Counted from the stretch's first letter, positions 48,701-61,700 are shown. The stretch is 64,000 nt of DNA from Xanthomonas arboricola pv. juglandis (GCF_001013475.1 NZ_JZEF01000001.1:783472-847471), one strand, 5' to 3'. The notes: generated by a model from the letters alone, not told the origin. Numbers and translations: made by a program.

Positions 48701-49632
48701 AAGACACCAGCGACTACAAGAGCAAGCAGCAACAGGCGGGCATGACGCTGGTGTGGGGCTTTAGCGGCAGTAGTGCGAACTACAGCCAACAGAAAGTCAA
48801 CAACAGTTACACCAGTGTCAATGAACAAAGCGGCATTCAGGCCGGCAAGGGTGGATTTGATATCACTGTTGGTGGCAATACGCACCTTGTTGGCGGCGCA
48901 ATTGCAAGTGCCGCGGATGCGACACTCAATCGCCTGTCCACGGACAGCCTGACGGTAGAAGATCTTCAAAACGAAGCAAAGGCAAAGGCATCGAACATCG
49001 GTGTCGGCGCGGGAACCAGTGGTGCTGGATTGGCGCAATCCGCCGCAAGTGCAGGACTCAGTGCTCTGGGCAGCGCCAATAGCAATGCAACGAGTACTAC
49101 TCGTAGTGACATTGCTGCTGGTGCTATTGAGATACGCAATAAGGATTTCAGTGCCCTGGAAGGTCTGGAACGTAGCGCCTCAATGCTTGACGGCAATAGC
49201 GTCAAAGCGATTGATACGAACAAGTTGCAGGAACAGGTCGAGCTGAGCCAGGTTGCAGGCGAAGTCGGATTCCGTACTGCCAAGGAAGTGATTGCTGCAC
49301 GGCGTGATGCGGCAACAGAAGAGCTCAAAGCCGCAGCCGAGGATTATCAAGCTGCTACAACCGATGAGGAGCGTGCGGCAGCAGCGGTGCGGCGTGACGC
49401 CGCTCAGTCCAGTCTGAAGCAGTGGTCCGATGGCGGTAATGCCAAGATGGCAACGCAGGTACTGGCAGGCGTATTCCAGGCCAGTCTAGGCGGGGGCAGT
49501 GCTCTAGGCGCTGCTGCTGGTGTAGCTGCCAACGAAGGATTCCTGACCAAGCTATCAGCAAGCATCAATAAGGGCTTGGATGGCGATGGTATAGCCCGAC
49601 ATCCCCCCGCCCTGAGTAGCGGCTTGGTTTAG
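36706..49632 (+). CDS. fhaB: FhaB/CdiA-like giant adhesin (TpsA), 3' end lost to an IS
   Basis: 4308 codons from the ATG at 36706; the first ~4296 are native and the last 12 are read from the IS that begins at 49596. Signal peptide ([20 protein letters not shown]), then a TPS secretion domain (~45-300) with [15 protein letters not shown]. Residues ~575-1870 are a 259-residue super-repeat. A CdiA/FhaB core segment (ETDPRF...[14 protein letters not shown], ~3080) is followed by haemagglutinin repeats (~3200-3900). The end region is helical ([15 protein letters not shown]) and resembles the pretoxin region, but no toxin tip, VENN-like motif or immunity gene follows. The fibre could still be secreted as an adhesin. 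The gene should be scored as disrupted. Confidence 0.9.
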   Translation: MDTEATGMRAYLAEQSKRALALLLCCTVTWTSFPAWAQVAPTPNPGGQTPGQQVAANGVPVVDIVAPNARGISHNRYSNFNVGPNGLILNNSAQISKTELGGYVAGNDNLQRSGAASLILNEVTSASSRLQGYTEIAGAKAQLVIANPNGISCDGCGFLNTSRVTLTTGTPNLGSDGALNGFSITGGALGIGSNGLDAFNVDRLDLLSRQLSVEGSIWTRELVAAAGAGRVNYDGMLLEVVPGTDGAAPSIGIDVAQLGGMYADRIRLIATEAGVGVVSRGTLAAQSGDLQIDSAGQVSLGGTAVARDGMGVRAAGDLDQRGVLGSQQGDVRLRGVRMTLAGDLVAAGTLDAQASGTLSHSGRSSAGAIRLFGSELNADGSLHTTGALDLGADGVLRGNGVAYAATAATLRAGQIGLTGTLQSGDAIGLDANVIDALGTLDAATALRVNSSGDARLGGLAQAGQGADVQAGGRLELQGQLIAADAVALDAASIDIAQRGAMSAGGDLELRSVGALNNAGSGYAGRDLRLQAASVTTSGSLAAARDAQAAVAGSLVNSGTFVAGNALTVDAAQLDSRGDIGSQRGETLLRSRGALALSGNTVAGTALGLDAAADAQVSGIVNAGSVNLRSGGDTALSGTLQTTAGGLVIAAGGELVNDAVVGSTGTIDLQANGALRQRGQLRGDSAVQLRGAAVEHNGVIDAGGDLRITSAAELALDGTVQSAGSATLQAGATLQNRAKVIAAGALDVEAASLRNAQSGAFSSDAGARVRTAGTLHNAGSLYAASDLQLTAGAFTQSGSASSGNTLSAAVSGSFDNAGTVIARNALKIDAGSVRSSGQLGSEAASVGLDSQGDIALQGVVAAASTLQASAAGDLQQAGSLRAQSLALSAGRDLTAAGNLQSASTLDLQAQRALTFAAQGQAGGDASMRATTLTTSQDAVLQSTGAIALDSAAIDSRGKLDAGSDLQIRSQGDLALAGVAQGGRDVGLDATGALSNAAQVFAGRDLSLQAGSLDNTTSGVLAGEGNIALTTTAQLNNAGRVQAGGDLQINAASLDQGGSASAGNTLRATIAGTLDNRGNLIAKDALQVDAATLRSSGQLGSERADVTLNSRDALQLEGVVAAATALRATAGGDLQQAGSLKAQSIALQAGRDLTANGTVQSASTLDLQAQRTLALNGHASSTGEATVTGASVLTGAAAVLQSGAAITLDGGSIDSRGSLDAATDLNVRSAGDLALAGVVQGGRDLALNAAGALNNGAQVVAARDLHVQAASANNAATATLGALRDLRVDVAGVLENNGSLHGERGLALNTGTLLQRGRVYSGDAVSIASTGAFENAGQLVSGKDLAIAADSIVSSGQLGSVNGALTLTSQNAIDLHGVVAAATTLQATAGTDLLQAGSLNAQAVTLQAGGDLTAGGTLQSASVLDLQAQRSVTLNGQAQAGSDANLRGNSIATGRDAVLKSVGAISLDGGAAIDSRGTLDAGTDLRLRSTGALALAGVAQANGDVVLSATDTLSNASQVIAGRDLSVQAGNIDNVAAGVLVADGSVTLTTGALQNAGSLQSGGDLRITAANMDQGGTAIAGKALTAKVTGTLDNRGNLIAKDALQVETGSLRSSGQLGSEAANVSLISQGDITLQGVVAAATTLQATAVGDLQQAGSLKAQSIALQVGRDLTAAGTLQSATQLDLQAQRALTMNGQAVATGDATLRGAQIGTGQAAVLQSGGAISLDGAAIDSRGALDAAADLNLRSTGDLAVAGVAQADRNVVLSAGGVLTNTAQVVAGQSLNVTAASASNAASGVLLAQGDATVAIGGLLDNAGAVRAGNQLALGVGSLRQTGQAYGLQRLGVIATGAVDNRGDLIGGNGLRVEAAQVSSSGQLGSERGDVALISRGNLELGGSLASAGSFSAQADGALAQSGNLSAGSTLELRSRGDLGVAGQLGAQQLTLTSDAVLRQQGTVSGTTVDLQGARIENAGQTTASGNLSLRAGEISIAGTVGAGINADGSLGSGPTLSLIADRQLSASGKLLAGGNLTAQGSQLQLAGASTRATGNVALTTGGNLDHRGGDLLAGGTLTVQAGGNIDNGRLNAVAGQMQANQLSIDGASLSNAGGRLVQSGNGLTRVSIGGAIDNTGGTLASNAQDLTITAASLENSQGRIEHAGTGVLSVTSRSALGNSSGRILTQGQLHLDASGALNNQGGAIAAAGDAALTVAGLNNIGGSVSARGLNVQSTGAADNRNGLLQASGGALTLRADSLSNAGGIVQAVANAGAGGSLRVELNRGLDNGNGTIGAGSDAVITAENIGSSGGSLQAARDLSVTARGQLDNHQGGKLSAGRDLNVAVAGALLNSGGQLDAGNTLTASGGLIDNTQGSIVNNGGGLTRITTGGALTNSGGNLGGRGSVVIDAASIANNSGQLVAGGDLIANTNGLNNQGGNVYAGASFLLQRAGATLDNQNGTIKAEQAVRLNLQNLNNAGGKIGAGSMTGGAGDVVIDTVGFDGGGSILAQNLLDLTLRSDYTHRAGADLTSNGNFNLRVGGSLVNESTLKAARSLDITAGSITNRAGATILSNDTRLNGGNIIDNAGSISGNGALSLVANSINNTGSIVGGNVSVNTGTLVNGADFGGATDNAAYGSALLGSTGNMNLIVRDQLLNRDARIFSLGNIAIGGAQDGGGTLVSRTGVVNNLSGSIEADGSILIAANQLNNRRRVINTTSVSTDPGNDNIYSGGELIEGKAIRNLQGARAPYPYKGLAPGIYRNYQVIQQEQLSSASAEGKIAAGGNILLSGSVTNNASTIAAAGLFAANQRGLGGLSDAMINGGEQLLNQALALNQVVRQSDVEHIVTAITNDCMQPVGQKVVCYYEEEDQQLSSSTTSSSYIALGASMTGGQGVSINGANISNGAVGSDGRGISGASLSGVGAQGGLTGRATQSAGGVGGQAVIGRANGGVSSIRVATGTTGSAGSQVGANTQDATLATSAGIVKMSVAPVASNDGGLVHSSVDQADVQATAAGTGVTAVATGSRTRVDPATIPVTNIVGGGQTSLTQIDLPIGGLYRLSGGTGTDLTAMGRAATGLGGINAWRSNGPGRRYLIETDPRFVNYDNFISSDFLLDKLGVDPEWTQTRLGDGFYEQRLVLDQITQLTGRRYLGNYADGVAQYRALLESGVAAAGQLQLSMGVGLTAAQAAALTQDIVWMVEQDYQGQKVLVPVVYLASNSLQLRGNGALIAGGNVELNATNAMSNQGVIAGADVSVTAGNLLNQGRISGTGSVALEARNDLLNQGQIQGRDVALVAGNNLVSEASKAINGVGILSGISASNTLQLFAGNDMTLTGTRVQAGGSAALIAGNNLSLTPSALRDDNGLLRGGDAVSVTTGKDLVMSAGNDLQLHGVTINAGGSAALQAGNNLSLTPTTGLDGKVATRTNISTGDSLQLTAGNDLTIRQADVKAGGDLTAAAGNNLNVESVLNETETNSYKSRNGKTRVTTTTTTQSIDQQALTAGGNLILSAGNDVNLVAAKLDAGKGLGISAGNDINASTLTTVDTSNTLETRKRFKQTTATSDETVHGTEFNAGGNLAMQAGNDITLTAASAATKEGGITLAAGNDVNLLAASEQHDAVQDMTKKKKGTFSSKTTTTHDEWHDNVAVTTTLSGDTVQIAAGNDLLSQGAQVASTGDVVLAAGNNITLDTVQNTHSEEHEKTVKKSGLYGGGGFSVALGVTKKTDGLDVTEVTNSGSLVGSTDGSVTMTAGNKVAITGSDVLSATSTTIVGKEVTIAAAENTVDTVQTSKQQSAGITLGLTGGVVAAAEAAYSATKRGSEVEDDRLKALYAAKAGYAVSDGVAEYQAAAAAGSSMGGVSLRIGIGASSASSKTTTHEETTGGSRILSDGNVTIAATGGDLNVIGSKINGENVVLSAANDLNLLSNLETNTNKSENKNAGGEIGVSVGTTTGVYLTAYAGKGSAKGNSDVHAESVVTANDRLTLISGNDTTIKGAQAIGDKVLADVGGNLLIQSEQDTSDYKSKQQQAGMTLVWGFSGSSANYSQQKVNNSYTSVNEQSGIQAGKGGFDITVGGNTHLVGGAIASAADATLNRLSTDSLTVEDLQNEAKAKASNIGVGAGTSGAGLAQSAASAGLSALGSANSNATSTTRSDIAAGAIEIRNKDFSALEGLERSASMLDGNSVKAIDTNKLQEQVELSQVAGEVGFRTAKEVIAARRDAATEELKAAAEDYQAATTDEERAAAAVRRDAAQSSLKQWSDGGNAKMATQVLAGVFQASLGGGSALGAAAGVAANEGFLTKLSASINKGLDGDGIARHPPALSSGLV
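38434..42318 (+). repeat. Exact 777-bp super-repeat in fhaB (five units)
   Basis: The element G-x-(L/I)-G-S recurs at 38434, 39211, 39988, 40765, 41542 and 42319: every step is exactly 777 bp (259 codons). Units share ordered blocks such as [15 protein letters not shown](K/R)AQS, LQSAS.LDLQAQR, IDSRG.LDA, and [14 protein letters not shown]. The first unit is the most diverged; the copy starting at 42319 keeps only its first part. Confidence 0.88.
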
Positions 49633-50474
49633 AGTCCCGGGTTAATGATATCGGTGTTTGCCAGATGTTGGGCATACGCAGCCGGCGTCATGCCGCCAAT
49701 TGCTTTCTTGGGTCGGTCCTCGTTGTATTCGCGTCGCCAGCGTTCGATCTCGGTGCGCGCGTGCAGCAACGTCGGGAACCAGTGCTCGTTGAGGCATTCA
49801 TCGCGTAGCCGGCCGTTGAAGGATTCGACGTAGGCGTTCTGGTTCGGTTTGCCTGGTTGGATCAGCCGCAACTGCACGCCACGGGCATGCGCCCAGGCGA
49901 CCATTGCCTTACCGCAAAACTCCTTGCCGTTGTCGGTGCGGATCACCTGCGGCAGGCCGCGACTGTGTGCCAACCGATCCAGGACGCGCGCAACCCCGTG
50001 CCCAGAGATCGCGCGCTCCACCTCGATGGCGACCGCTTCGTGCGTTGCGTCGTCCACGATCACCAGACACTTGATCACTCGGCCTTCGGCGGAGCGGTCG
50101 AACACGAAGTCCATCGACCACACCTGGTTGGCCTGCGCTGGCCGCAGCAGCGGCTGACGCTCGCCTATTGGCACTTTTTTGCGCTTGCGCCGTCGGACCT
50201 GTAGCTGCTGTTCGCGGTACAACCGCTCCACGCGTTTGTAGTTCACGATGCGCCCTTCCTGTCGCAGTTTGAGATAGATCATCCCCACGCCATAGCGACG
50301 ATGGCGATGCGCCAGCGCAAGAATGCGCTCGCGCAGTTCGCCGTTGCGGTCTTGGCGTGGGCAATAGCGCAGCGCGCTGGCGCTCATGCCGATCACTGCC
50401 AGCGCACGACGCTCGCTGGCACCACGCCCGATCCACTCGCGCACCAGCATACGACGCGCCGGTGCGCTCACCAC
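49629..50474 (-). CDS. IS407-group transposase OrfB, copy 2
   Basis: 281 aa, identical to the product of 12737-13582: DDE integrase core with [17 protein letters not shown] and [12 protein letters not shown]. Its stop codon lies just inside the end that cuts fhaB, and its last bases overlap the new fhaB stop on the other strand. Confidence 0.92.
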   Translation of the reverse strand: MVSAPARRMLVREWIGRGASERRALAVIGMSASALRYCPRQDRNGELRERILALAHRHRRYGVGMIYLKLRQEGRIVNYKRVERLYREQQLQVRRRKRKKVPIGERQPLLRPAQANQVWSMDFVFDRSAEGRVIKCLVIVDDATHEAVAIEVERAISGHGVARVLDRLAHSRGLPQVIRTDNGKEFCGKAMVAWAHARGVQLRLIQPGKPNQNAYVESFNGRLRDECLNEHWFPTLLHARTEIERWRREYNEDRPKKAIGGMTPAAYAQHLANTDIINPGL

Positions 50475-50731
50475 TTTTTTCGCAACGCATCCTTGATCAG
50501 GTCGTTCTCGAACAACTGCTCGGCCAGCAACTTCTTCAGCCGCGCGTTCTCGGCCTCAAGGTCCTTGAGCCGCTTGGCATCGGGCACGCTCATGCCGCCG
50601 AACTTGCTACGCCACAGATAGTACGAGGCCTCGCTGAAGCCATGGCGCCGGCACAGATCCTTGATCGCCACGCCGCCTTCGGCTTCGCGCAGGAAGCCGA
50701 TGATCTGCTCTTCGGTAAAACGCTTCTTCAC
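50468..50731 (-). CDS. IS407-group transposase OrfA, copy 2
   Basis: 87 aa, identical to 12480-12743, with the same GTG start, AAGGAG ribosome site, helix-turn-helix, leucine zipper and A-run frameshift site. Confidence 0.92.
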   Translation of the reverse strand: MKKRFTEEQIIGFLREAEGGVAIKDLCRRHGFSEASYYLWRSKFGGMSVPDAKRLKDLEAENARLKKLLAEQLFENDLIKDALRKKW

Positions 50732-50800
50732 GTCCAATCTCCTTGGGGTAGGGAATTGGACTCCAAACTGAGGTGCTACTCAAAATTGGGGGGACGTCGT

Positions 50801-50944
50801 CCCCGCGCCGAAATCGATTGCCGGCGATGCGACTACAACGAGCGCCAACTCAAGAAAACGATCGGGGCCATAACACCGGCTGCTTGTGCCCAACGGTTGC
50901 CAACAGCGATATCAGCAACCCAAGAGCCTAAACTCGACAACTAA
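50801..50944 (+). pseudogene. IS3-type transposase C-terminal scar
   Basis: Reads RRCDYNERQLKKTIGAITP and AACAQRLPTA to a stop at 50944, which is homologous to the end of IS407-type OrfB ([27 protein letters not shown]) but clearly diverged. Nothing upstream remains. It marks an older insertion at the same place as copy 2. Confidence 0.75.
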
Positions 50945-51223
50945 TCAAAGAGGCGTGGGCGTCGCAATCTGTGGGTGATGCGCCGGCAGTTGTTGCCGAC
51001 CAAGGGATAAACACTGATGGGCGGCACCAAAATCCTCGAGGAAATCTGAGAAATCAGTTCGTATGTAGTCAAGTTACGCGCCAGCGACGTACCGCAGGTT
51101 GGGATTGAGGCATCTGGCGCATTGTTCCAGACTTCCCTAGGAAAGCGATCACATCCGTGAGCGTGCTTGTTGCTGTGAACGCGCGATCGAACTAGGATCA
51201 TCATTTCGAACGGGGAGAAAAAA

Positions 51224-52552
51224 ATGGCGGAAACCGTAGCTGTCAGCGATAACGAAGACGTTTCTGTGATGGCAGCGAAGCTATGCAATTCGCTACGCGA
51301 GTTTGCAGAAGAATTGGGCGCCCGCCATCCTAGTGGCACCCAGTCCTTTTATGCTGGTTTCAACTACAATGGCTCCGTCATACAGCCGGTTGACTTAAAG
51401 ATCAGTGCGACTGCACTTGCAGAGCGTTATGAATCTTATAACTGGGCGGCCTGTAATCACGAGCATGCGGCAGAGTGGTTTAACGATCTAGCGGCCAAGG
51501 TTGATTTAGCAAAGACTGTTCTTCCAAATCTTTTTAGTTCTGCGCATGTTGCTGAGGGAATTCAGGCTCTACTGACAACTATAAAAATTCATGTTGATTC
51601 TCTGGTCGAATTATCGGTCGTAGATGAGATGCTGAAACTACCCCAAAAAATCCAGCGAGATGCATCGCGTGCAGCGGATCGTCTGTCAAATGCTTCTGGT
51701 AAAATTGAGGGTATTGAGGCGGTTTTGGCTAAAATTGCATCCGCTAAAGAGCTTGCTGAAAATCTCGGGACTACTCAAGAAGATCTGGAAGCTGCTCTGA
51801 AAGAGGTGGAATCTGCTAAGACTAGCTCGCTCCGGCATGAGCAGGCGGCTAAGGCTGCTGCGGAACATGCAGATGCAGCATCGGTCGAGTTGAAGGAGCA
51901 TCTTGCAGAGGCTGAGAAAACGATGGCACGTGTCGCAGCAGCTTACCGTGCGTCGACTTCTGAAGGGCTTGCGAAAGCTTTTTCAAGAAAAGCTGAAAAT
52001 CTAAATAAGTCGATATATCTGTGGATTTTTGCATTATTGGTTGGGCTTGTTGGTGCTATATGCATTGGTGCGACAAGGTTCCCATCGATATTGGCCGCTT
52101 CGGTTAATCAATCGGGTCAGTCTATAAATATAAGTGCGGTGTTAGTGCAGGTTATTTTAGCGGCCTTGTCGCTAGGGGCGCCAGTTTGGCTAGCTTGGGT
52201 GGCAACCACTCAGATCGGACAGCGTTTCAGGTTGGCTGAAGATTACGCTTACAAAGCTGCTCTTGCCGCAGCGTATGAAGGCTATCGTAGCGAAGCTGCC
52301 CGATTGGATCCTTTAATGGAAGGGCAGCTTTTTTCCATAGCTTTGACTAGACTCGATGAGCTTCCTTTGCGTTTAGTTGACAATCATGTTGCTGGTAGTC
52401 CTCTTCATGAGCTTATAAAGTCTGTTGAATTTTCTGCAGCAATGGACGCTGTGCCTGGTCTGCGCAGACGGCTTGATGCCATTTTCCGGCGCGAGGCTAA
52501 GACCTCAGGGGGGACGTCTGTCGATTCTGCGGCGTCTTCTCTCCCTGAGTAG
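51224..52552 (+). CDS. Coiled-coil membrane protein of unknown function
   Basis: 442 aa, not recognised. Residues ~1-120 are soluble. From ~150 to 260 is a long Ala/Glu/Lys coiled coil (ELAENLGTTQEDLEAALKEV, KAAAEHADAASVELKEHLAE). Two hydrophobic helices follow (SIYLWIFALLVGLVGAICIG ~275-295; ISAVLVQVILAALSLGAPVW ~315-335), then a ~110-residue cytoplasmic C-terminus rich in Arg/Leu. AT-rich compared with the core genes on its right and next to IS debris, so probably acquired. Its layout (sensor-like domain, coiled coil, two-helix anchor) occurs in some membrane-linked defence proteins, but no link can be claimed. Confidence 0.7.
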   Translation: MAETVAVSDNEDVSVMAAKLCNSLREFAEELGARHPSGTQSFYAGFNYNGSVIQPVDLKISATALAERYESYNWAACNHEHAAEWFNDLAAKVDLAKTVLPNLFSSAHVAEGIQALLTTIKIHVDSLVELSVVDEMLKLPQKIQRDASRAADRLSNASGKIEGIEAVLAKIASAKELAENLGTTQEDLEAALKEVESAKTSSLRHEQAAKAAAEHADAASVELKEHLAEAEKTMARVAAAYRASTSEGLAKAFSRKAENLNKSIYLWIFALLVGLVGAICIGATRFPSILAASVNQSGQSINISAVLVQVILAALSLGAPVWLAWVATTQIGQRFRLAEDYAYKAALAAAYEGYRSEAARLDPLMEGQLFSIALTRLDELPLRLVDNHVAGSPLHELIKSVEFSAAMDAVPGLRRRLDAIFRREAKTSGGTSVDSAASSLPE

Positions 52553-52594
52553 TAGCTGTGTTGAGAATTCGTGATTGATTAAATTCCTCTATAT

Positions 52595-52623
52595 AAAAAA
52601 ACCGGCGTTGAGCCGGTTTTTTT
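52595..52623. terminator. Bidirectional Rho-independent terminator
   Basis: AAAAAA-ACCGGC-GTTGA-GCCGGT-TTTTTT: a perfect stem with A-run and T-run, between two convergent genes (the coiled-coil protein and htpG). It can end both transcripts. Confidence 0.92.
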
Positions 52624-52650
52624 ATATTTCTTCCTTTGGATTAAAAAGTC

Positions 52651-55919
<3,269 letters not shown>

Positions 55920-55966
55920 TTCTCTAGCAGTCACATCACCACATGCTTTTCAAAGGGAGGAGTTTC

Positions 55967-56464
55967 ATGAAACACACAATGCGCGCGCTGGTGCTCGCTT
56001 CGATCGCTGCTCTGGCCGTCACCGCCTGCAAGAAGGAAGAGCCGGCACCGACCGCCGCCGCCGCCCCGGCTGCGCTGACTGCGCCGGCCAAGGACGACAA
56101 CGCCGGCTGGAAGAAGTACCTGCAGGAAGTGGTCGGCCAGAACCTGGGCACCACCACCAACAGCCCGTTCCTGTATTACTTGCCGCCGGAGTCCGATGCC
56201 GAGTTCGCCGGCAGCTACGAGCGTCAGCTGGAAAGCGTCAAGACCGCACTCGCGCGTGGTGTGCAGCCGGGCAACATGCTGGCCTTCGGTTCGTCCGCCT
56301 CGACCAAGATGGCCGACCTGATCGACGCCGCGTTCAAGGACGTGCCGGCCGATTCGATGAAGGGTGTGCGCGTGCTGTTCATCGGCAATGCGGCCGAGAA
56401 TGCGCGGGTGCAGGGCATCGTCCAGCCCAAGGGCGTGGAATACACCTTCGTTGAAGCCAAGTAA
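55967..56464 (+). CDS. Small lipoprotein of unknown function
   Basis: 165 aa from the ATG at 55967 (strong AAAGGGAGGAG ribosome site). Signal peptide with lipobox AVTAC, so probably lipid-anchored; then a Lys/Glu and Ala/Pro linker, then a ~120-residue folded domain (WKKYLQEVVGQNLGTT ... VRVLFIGNAAENARVQGIV). No catalytic motif recognised. It follows coaD by 48 bp in the same direction and precedes a ferredoxin gene. Confidence 0.8.
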   Translation: MKHTMRALVLASIAALAVTACKKEEPAPTAAAAPAALTAPAKDDNAGWKKYLQEVVGQNLGTTTNSPFLYYLPPESDAEFAGSYERQLESVKTALARGVQPGNMLAFGSSASTKMADLIDAAFKDVPADSMKGVRVLFIGNAAENARVQGIVQPKGVEYTFVEAK

Positions 56465-56695
56465 TGCCGTACCAGGCCGGAGGCGCGGGAGGGCGCGTCC
56501 GGCCGCCGTGCGGGACCGCAGCATGCTGCTGATCCCGCACGCCGTCGGCGCCGGTCCGCTCGGACCGGTTGCCGGCCACACGCATGGCGTTGTCCGTGCA
56601 TCGCGCTACGCCCCGTGCGTCCGCTTCCGGCAGTACGTTGCGTTCCAGCGCCCGGCGTTGCATCGCGCTGCGCCGCATCGCATGGTGGTGCCGAT

Positions 56696-56980
56696 ATGTC
56701 GCTGAAGATTAACGAGCTCTGCGTCAACTGCGATGTCTGCGAGCCGGCGTGCCCGAACCAGGCCATCTCGATGGGCGAAACCATCTACGTGATCGATCCG
56801 GCACGTTGCACCGAGTGCGTGGGCCATTTCGACGAAGCGCAATGCGTGGTGGTGTGCCCGGTCGAATGCATCGACCCGGATCCGGCGATACCGGAAACCC
56901 ACGATCAACTGCTCGCCAAGCTCATGCAGCTGCAGCGCGACCACCCCGAACTGTACGAACAGGAGCCTCCCGCCCCGTGA
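56696..56980 (+). CDS. YfhL-type 2[4Fe-4S] ferredoxin
   Basis: 94 aa from the ATG at 56696. Two cluster motifs: CVNCDVCEPACP (C-x2-C-x2-C-x3-C-P) and CTECVGHFDEAQCVVVCP (C-x2-C-x8-C-x3-C-P); the long insert in the second motif is the mark of the YfhL/Alvin-type ferredoxins. Low-potential electron carrier in the cytosol. Commonly found after coaD in gammaproteobacteria. Its stop overlaps the GTG start of the next gene. The 231 bp before it hold no gene. Confidence 0.93.
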   Translation: MSLKINELCVNCDVCEPACPNQAISMGETIYVIDPARCTECVGHFDEAQCVVVCPVECIDPDPAIPETHDQLLAKLMQLQRDHPELYEQEPPAP

Positions 56981-58755
56981 GCATCTTTTCCCGACGTTTC
57001 TCTTCGCGCGGCCTGTTGCTGCTGGCCCTGGTGCTGGCACCGCCGGCCTGGGCTGCCGATGGCGCCAAGCCTGCAGCAGCCACGAGCTCGCCGGTGGCGG
57101 GGCACCCGCCCGGTGCGGCGATTGCCAGCGGTCACGCGCTGGCCACCGACGCTGGCCTGCAGATCCTGCGCGAGGGCGGCAATGCGTTCGATGCGGCGAT
57201 TGCGGTGTCGTCCACGCTGGCGGTAGTCGAGCCGATCAGCTCGGGGCTGGGCGGCGGCGGCTTCTTCCTGCTGCACGATGCCAAGACCGGCAAGGATGTG
57301 ATGCTGGACGCGCGCGAGACTGCGCCCGAGTCGGCCAGTGAGGCGCAGTTCCTCGACAAGCAGGGCGCGCTGGACCGCGACCGCTCGGTCAACGGCCCCT
57401 GGTCGGCCGGTATTCCCGGGCTGCCTGCAGCGCTGGTGGAACTGGCCACCAAGCACGGCAGGCTGCCGTTGAAGCAGTCGCTGGCGCCGTCGATCCGCAT
57501 CGCCAGCGAAGGCTTCCCGGTGTACGCGCGCATGGCCAAGGGCTATGCCTCGCGGCGCGAGGTGATGGAGCGTTACCCCGGCACGCGTGAGGTGTATCTG
57601 CGCGGCGGCAAGCCGATTGCCGAAGGCGACATCTTCAAGCAGCCCGAGCTGGCGCATACCCTGCAGCTGCTCGGCGACAAGGGCTTCGATGGCTTCTACA
57701 AGGGCGAAACCGCCAGGAAACTGCTGGCCGGCGTCAAGCAGGCCGGCGGGCAGTGGAAGGCCGCCGAGCTGTCCGGGTACCGGGTCAAGCAGCGCACGCC
57801 GATCCAGTTCGATTACCGCGGCTGGAAGATCACCACCGCACCGCCGCCGTCCTCCGGCGGGATCGCACTCGCCGCCATGCTGCAGATCCTGGAAGGCTGG
57901 GAACTGGACACGCTCGACGATGCGCACCGTACCCATCTGGTGGTGGAAGCGATGCGCCGCGCCTACCGCGACCGTACCTTCTTCCTGGGCGACCCGGACT
58001 TTGTCGCCGTGCCGCAGCGCGTGCTGACCAGCAAGGATTACGCACAAGGCCTGCGCGCCACGATCAACCCGGACAAGGCCACCCCCAGCGACCTGCTGTC
58101 GGGCAATCCGACCCCGCTGGAGGACGACGAGACCACGCACTTTTCCATCATCGACGGCGAGGGCAACCGCGTCGGCGCCACCCAGACCGTCAACCTGCTG
58201 TACGGCTCGGGCCTGATCCCCAAGGGCACCGGCGTGCTACTCAACGACGAGATGGACGACTTCGCGCTCAAGCCGGGCACGCCCAATGCCTTCGGCGTGA
58301 TGGGCTACGCGGCCAACGCCCCCAAGCCGGGCAAGCGCATGCTCAGCTCGATGACGCCGACCTTCATGGAATCGGCCGACAAGGTCGCGGTGATCGGCAC
58401 GCCGGGTGGCAGCCGCATCATCACCATGGTGCTGCTCGGCATCCTGGGCTACGACGCCGGCCTGGACGCGCAGCAGGTCAGCGCCTTGCCGCGCTATCAC
58501 CACCAGTGGCTGCCGGACGTGATCGAGGCCGAGAGCAACGCGTTCTCGCCGCAGACCGCCAAGGCGCTGCAGGCGATGGGCCACGCGCTCAAGCTGCCGG
58601 GCGATACCGCCGAGGGCGGTCGCGGTTCCAGCCACGTCTGGGGCAACCTGCAGACGGTGGAATGGGACAAGCGCAGCAACGTGCTCACCGGCGGGAGCGA
58701 CCCGCGCAACCCGGTGGGCAAGGCGCAGGTGCAGCTGGATGCGGCGGCGCGCTGA
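56977..58755 (+). CDS. ggt: Gamma-glutamyltransferase
   Basis: 592 aa from the GTG at 56977 (AGGAG 16-12 bp upstream; 4-bp overlap with the ferredoxin). Signal peptide (GLLLLALVLAPPAWA), so periplasmic. The autoprocessing site with nucleophile Thr is in DDETTHFSI, followed by substrate motifs LLNDEMDDF and GGSRIITMVL. The proenzyme cleaves itself into large and small subunits. It hydrolyses glutathione and other gamma-glutamyl compounds and recovers Glu. Complete. Confidence 0.95.
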   Translation: MSIFSRRFSSRGLLLLALVLAPPAWAADGAKPAAATSSPVAGHPPGAAIASGHALATDAGLQILREGGNAFDAAIAVSSTLAVVEPISSGLGGGGFFLLHDAKTGKDVMLDARETAPESASEAQFLDKQGALDRDRSVNGPWSAGIPGLPAALVELATKHGRLPLKQSLAPSIRIASEGFPVYARMAKGYASRREVMERYPGTREVYLRGGKPIAEGDIFKQPELAHTLQLLGDKGFDGFYKGETARKLLAGVKQAGGQWKAAELSGYRVKQRTPIQFDYRGWKITTAPPPSSGGIALAAMLQILEGWELDTLDDAHRTHLVVEAMRRAYRDRTFFLGDPDFVAVPQRVLTSKDYAQGLRATINPDKATPSDLLSGNPTPLEDDETTHFSIIDGEGNRVGATQTVNLLYGSGLIPKGTGVLLNDEMDDFALKPGTPNAFGVMGYAANAPKPGKRMLSSMTPTFMESADKVAVIGTPGGSRIITMVLLGILGYDAGLDAQQVSALPRYHHQWLPDVIEAESNAFSPQTAKALQAMGHALKLPGDTAEGGRGSSHVWGNLQTVEWDKRSNVLTGGSDPRNPVGKAQVQLDAAAR

Positions 58756-59003
58756 TCGCTGATCGCTGATTGATCGAGATGTGCCTGTCCTCGTAGGCGA
58801 GGGCAGGCATGGCCGGAAGGCAGCGGGTGTTGCCTGTCGCATCTGCCGCGCCGTGTCATGGCATGGCCTGCGCGATGACGCGGTGGGCCGCAGGTGCTCG
58901 CCACCATCGATGCAGGCACGCGGCCGCAGCGATGCATTTCCACGCGGTTGCCTATGCCCGGATTGGACTTGTCGCCCTGCGCCAATGCAGCGACCATCGC
59001 GGC

Positions 59004-60761
59004 ATGAACATTTTCCAGACTCTGCTCACCGGCATGGTGATCGCATCGCCCATCGCCGCCTGCGCGGCCGACACCACCGGCGACCAGGCCGCAGCGGCAA
59101 CGGGCGCTGCCATCCACGTCAATCAGCTCGGCTATCTGCCCGGCTCTGCCAAGCTTGCGGTGCTCGGATTGCCGCAAGGCGCGGCGCCCACTGCGGACCG
59201 TTTCACGGTCGAGGATGCGCAGGGCCGCCAAGTGCTGGAGGGCAAGCTGCAGGCCGCCGCGCTGTGGGCGCCGGCCGGCCAGCAGGCGCGGGTGGCGGAT
59301 TTTTCCAGCCTGCGCGCGCCGGGTACCTACCGGTTGAAGATCGACGGGCAGCCGGCGTCCGATCCGTTCCCGATCGCGGCCAGCGCGTATCGGCCCGTAC
59401 TCGAAGCATCGCTCAAGGCGTTCTATTTCAATCGCGCCAGCACCGCGTTGCCGGCGCAGTTCGCCGGGCCGTATGCGCGTGCAGCCGGGCATCCGGATAC
59501 GCAGGTGCGTATCCACCCTTCGGCGGCATCGGCCACGCGCCCGGCCGACAGCGTGATCAGTGCGCCCAAGGGCTGGTACGACGCCGGCGACTACAACAAG
59601 TACATCGTCAATTCCGGCATCAGCACCTATACCTTGCTGGCCGCCTACGAGCAGTACCCGGCACTGTTCAAGGCGCAGGCCTTGACCATCCCCGACGATG
59701 CGCCCGGCGTGCCCGGCATCCTGCAGGAGACCTGGTGGAATCTGGAATGGATGCTGGCCATGCAGGACCCGGCCGATGGTGGCGTGTACCACAAGCTCAC
59801 CGACAAGCAGTTCGATGGACTGGTGATGCCCGCGCAGGCCACGCAACAACGCTATGTGGTGATGAAGGCCACCGCCGCCACGCTGGATTTCGCCGCAGTG
59901 ATGGCGGCAGCCAGCCGCGTCTATGCGCCGTTCGACAAGCAGTATCCGGGCGCATCGGCGCGCATGTTGAACGCCGCGCGCAGTGCCTGGGCGTGGGCGC
60001 AGCAACACCCGGATGTGATCTATCGCCAGCCCGACGACGTACGCACCGGCGGCTATGACGATGCGCAGGTGAACGACGAATTCGCCTGGGCCGCGGCCGA
60101 ACTGTATGTGAGCACGCGCGAGGATGGCTTCTACGACGCAATGATTGCGCGCAACGTACCGGCCAGCGTGCCGGGCTGGAGCAACGTCGGCGGCCTGGCC
60201 TGGATGTCGCTGGCCGAACATCGCGACACGCTCACCCCGCATGCCGATCGCGCACGCATCGCGGGTGAGATCACCAGTCTGGCGCAGCGTCTTGCCGATG
60301 AGTGGCAGGCCTCGCCCTGGCGTCTGGCGATGACCGACACCGACTTCGTGTGGGGCAGCAATGCGGTGGTGCTCAACCGCGCGATGATGTTGATGCAGGG
60401 CTATCGGCTGACCCGGCAGCGGCCGTATCTGGATGCCGCGCAGTCGCAGCTGGATTACATCCTGGGGCGCAATCCGTTGGGCCTGTCGTTCGTCACCGGC
60501 GTCGGGCTGCGCAGCCCGATGCATATCCACCATCGCCCTTCCGAGGCCGACGGCATCGACGCACCTGTGCCGGGCTGGCTGGCCGGTGGTCCGCAACCGG
60601 GCCAGCAGGACGCCAATGACTGCAAGGTGGCGTATCCCTCCAGGCTGCCGGCACTGTCGTATCTGGACAACACCTGCAGCTACGCCAGCAACGAGGTGGC
60701 GATCAACTGGAACGCGCCGCTGGTGTATGTGAGTGCGGCGATCCAGGCATCGACGCGGTAG
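59004..60761 (+). CDS. Glycoside hydrolase family 9 endoglucanase
   Basis: 585 aa from the ATG at 59004 (N-terminal signal; IAAC could be a lipobox, which would anchor it). N-terminal Ig-like cellulase domain (IHVNQLGYLPGSAKLAVL, ~35-125), then the GH9 catalytic barrel: WYDAGDYNKYIVNSG with the nucleophile-activating Asp pair (~190), DEFAWAAAELY, the GRNPLGLSFVTGVG and HIHHRPSEAD substrate regions (~490-515), and NEVAINWNAPLV with the acid Glu near the end. Acts on beta-1,4-glucans, probably plant cell wall or its oligomers. The 248 bp before it hold no gene. Confidence 0.92.
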   Translation: MNIFQTLLTGMVIASPIAACAADTTGDQAAAATGAAIHVNQLGYLPGSAKLAVLGLPQGAAPTADRFTVEDAQGRQVLEGKLQAAALWAPAGQQARVADFSSLRAPGTYRLKIDGQPASDPFPIAASAYRPVLEASLKAFYFNRASTALPAQFAGPYARAAGHPDTQVRIHPSAASATRPADSVISAPKGWYDAGDYNKYIVNSGISTYTLLAAYEQYPALFKAQALTIPDDAPGVPGILQETWWNLEWMLAMQDPADGGVYHKLTDKQFDGLVMPAQATQQRYVVMKATAATLDFAAVMAAASRVYAPFDKQYPGASARMLNAARSAWAWAQQHPDVIYRQPDDVRTGGYDDAQVNDEFAWAAAELYVSTREDGFYDAMIARNVPASVPGWSNVGGLAWMSLAEHRDTLTPHADRARIAGEITSLAQRLADEWQASPWRLAMTDTDFVWGSNAVVLNRAMMLMQGYRLTRQRPYLDAAQSQLDYILGRNPLGLSFVTGVGLRSPMHIHHRPSEADGIDAPVPGWLAGGPQPGQQDANDCKVAYPSRLPALSYLDNTCSYASNEVAINWNAPLVYVSAAIQASTR

Positions 60762-61067
60762 GTCGGGCGTTTTTCAACGCAATGCCCGATGCCGCCGCCG
60801 TTCCTTCTCCCACCGGGAGAAGGTGGCGCGCAGCGCCGGATGAGGGTGCGCCTCAGGGGAGCTACCAATGCCGGCAATGACAAACGCGTCGCCACGCGCC
60901 GTCAGAAGTGACTCCCCGACTGCTTCGCTCGACGGACCTTCACCCCAATCCCCACTGCGCGCCCCCGGCCCGCGTTTGCGGCGCCGGCGCTTCAAGGCAC
61001 GCGCGCCAATGGCGCGCAAGCGGAGTCTTCTCGCCCCGCAGTCAGAGGGGCTTCAAGCCGCCGCAGC
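60762..61067. repeat. Intergenic REP-like palindrome region
   Basis: 306 bp without a gene. CCTTCTCCC-ACC-GGGAGAAGG at 60803-60823 is a perfect 9-bp hairpin followed by GTGGCGCGCAGCGCC and GGATGAGGG, the pattern of a repeat seen many times between xanthomonad genes. Convergent genes on both sides, so it may also end transcription. Confidence 0.65.
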
Positions 61068-61700
61068 TCACTCCACCCGCGTTCCGAAGATCCGGTCGCC
61101 TGCATCGCCCAGGCCGGGCAGGATGTAGCCCTTGTCGTTGAGGCGGTCGTCGATCGCGGCGGTGTAGACCTCCACGTCCGGATGCACGGCTTCCAGTGCC
61201 TTGAGGCCTTCCGGTGCGGCGACCAGGAAGATGCCCTTGATCCGCCGCGCGCCGGCGCGCTTGAGCATGTCGATGGTGGCGATCAGCGTGCCGCCGGTGG
61301 CCAGCATCGGGTCCAGGATCAGTGCATCGCGCTCTTCCAGGCGGCCGGTGAGGCGTTCGAAGTAGGGCACCGGCTGCAGGGTTTCTTCGTCGCGCTGCAG
61401 GCCGACCACGCTCACGCGCGCGGCCGGGATCAGCGCCAGCACGCCGGGCAGCATGCCCAACCCTGCGCGCAGGATCGGCACCAGGGTGATTTTTGCGCCG
61501 GCAATCCGCTGCACGGTCACCGGGCCGGCCCAGCCGGGTTGCACGTGCGATTCGGTGTCCAGATTGGCGGTGGCCTCGTAGGCCAGCAGTGTGCCCAGCT
61601 CGGTGACCAGTTCGCGGAAGCCCTTGGTGCTCAAGGCGGCATCGCGCAGCAGACCGATCTTGTGCTGGACGAGGGGGTGACGCACTTCGACGATTTTCAT
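61068..61700 (-). CDS. upp: Uracil phosphoribosyltransferase
   Basis: 210 aa from the ATG at 61700; the frame extends upstream without support. PRPP-binding loop [13 protein letters not shown]-terminal [19 protein letters not shown] and the uracil-binding end [16 protein letters not shown] are all diagnostic. Salvages uracil to UMP. Usual length, stands alone. Confidence 0.96.
   Translation of the reverse strand: MKIVEVRHPLVQHKIGLLRDAALSTKGFRELVTELGTLLAYEATANLDTESHVQPGWAGPVTVQRIAGAKITLVPILRAGLGMLPGVLALIPAARVSVVGLQRDEETLQPVPYFERLTGRLEERDALILDPMLATGGTLIATIDMLKRAGARRIKGIFLVAAPEGLKALEAVHPDVEVYTAAIDDRLNDKGYILPGLGDAGDRIFGTRVE

Larger units (their letters stand above)
49596..50800 (-). mobile_element. 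IS407-group element copy 2, inserted in fhaB
   Basis: The same 1205 bp as 12411-13615 in the opposite orientation; the encoded proteins are identical, so transposition was recent. It interrupts fhaB on the left. On the right lies a different, decayed transposase fragment and not the rest of fhaB, so sequence was lost at or after insertion. No target duplication is seen. Confidence 0.92.

Noticed and set aside
58497..60596. A 699-codon minus-strand frame opposite ggt and the GH9 gene
   Set aside because: Crosses the gap between two real genes and has shadow composition.
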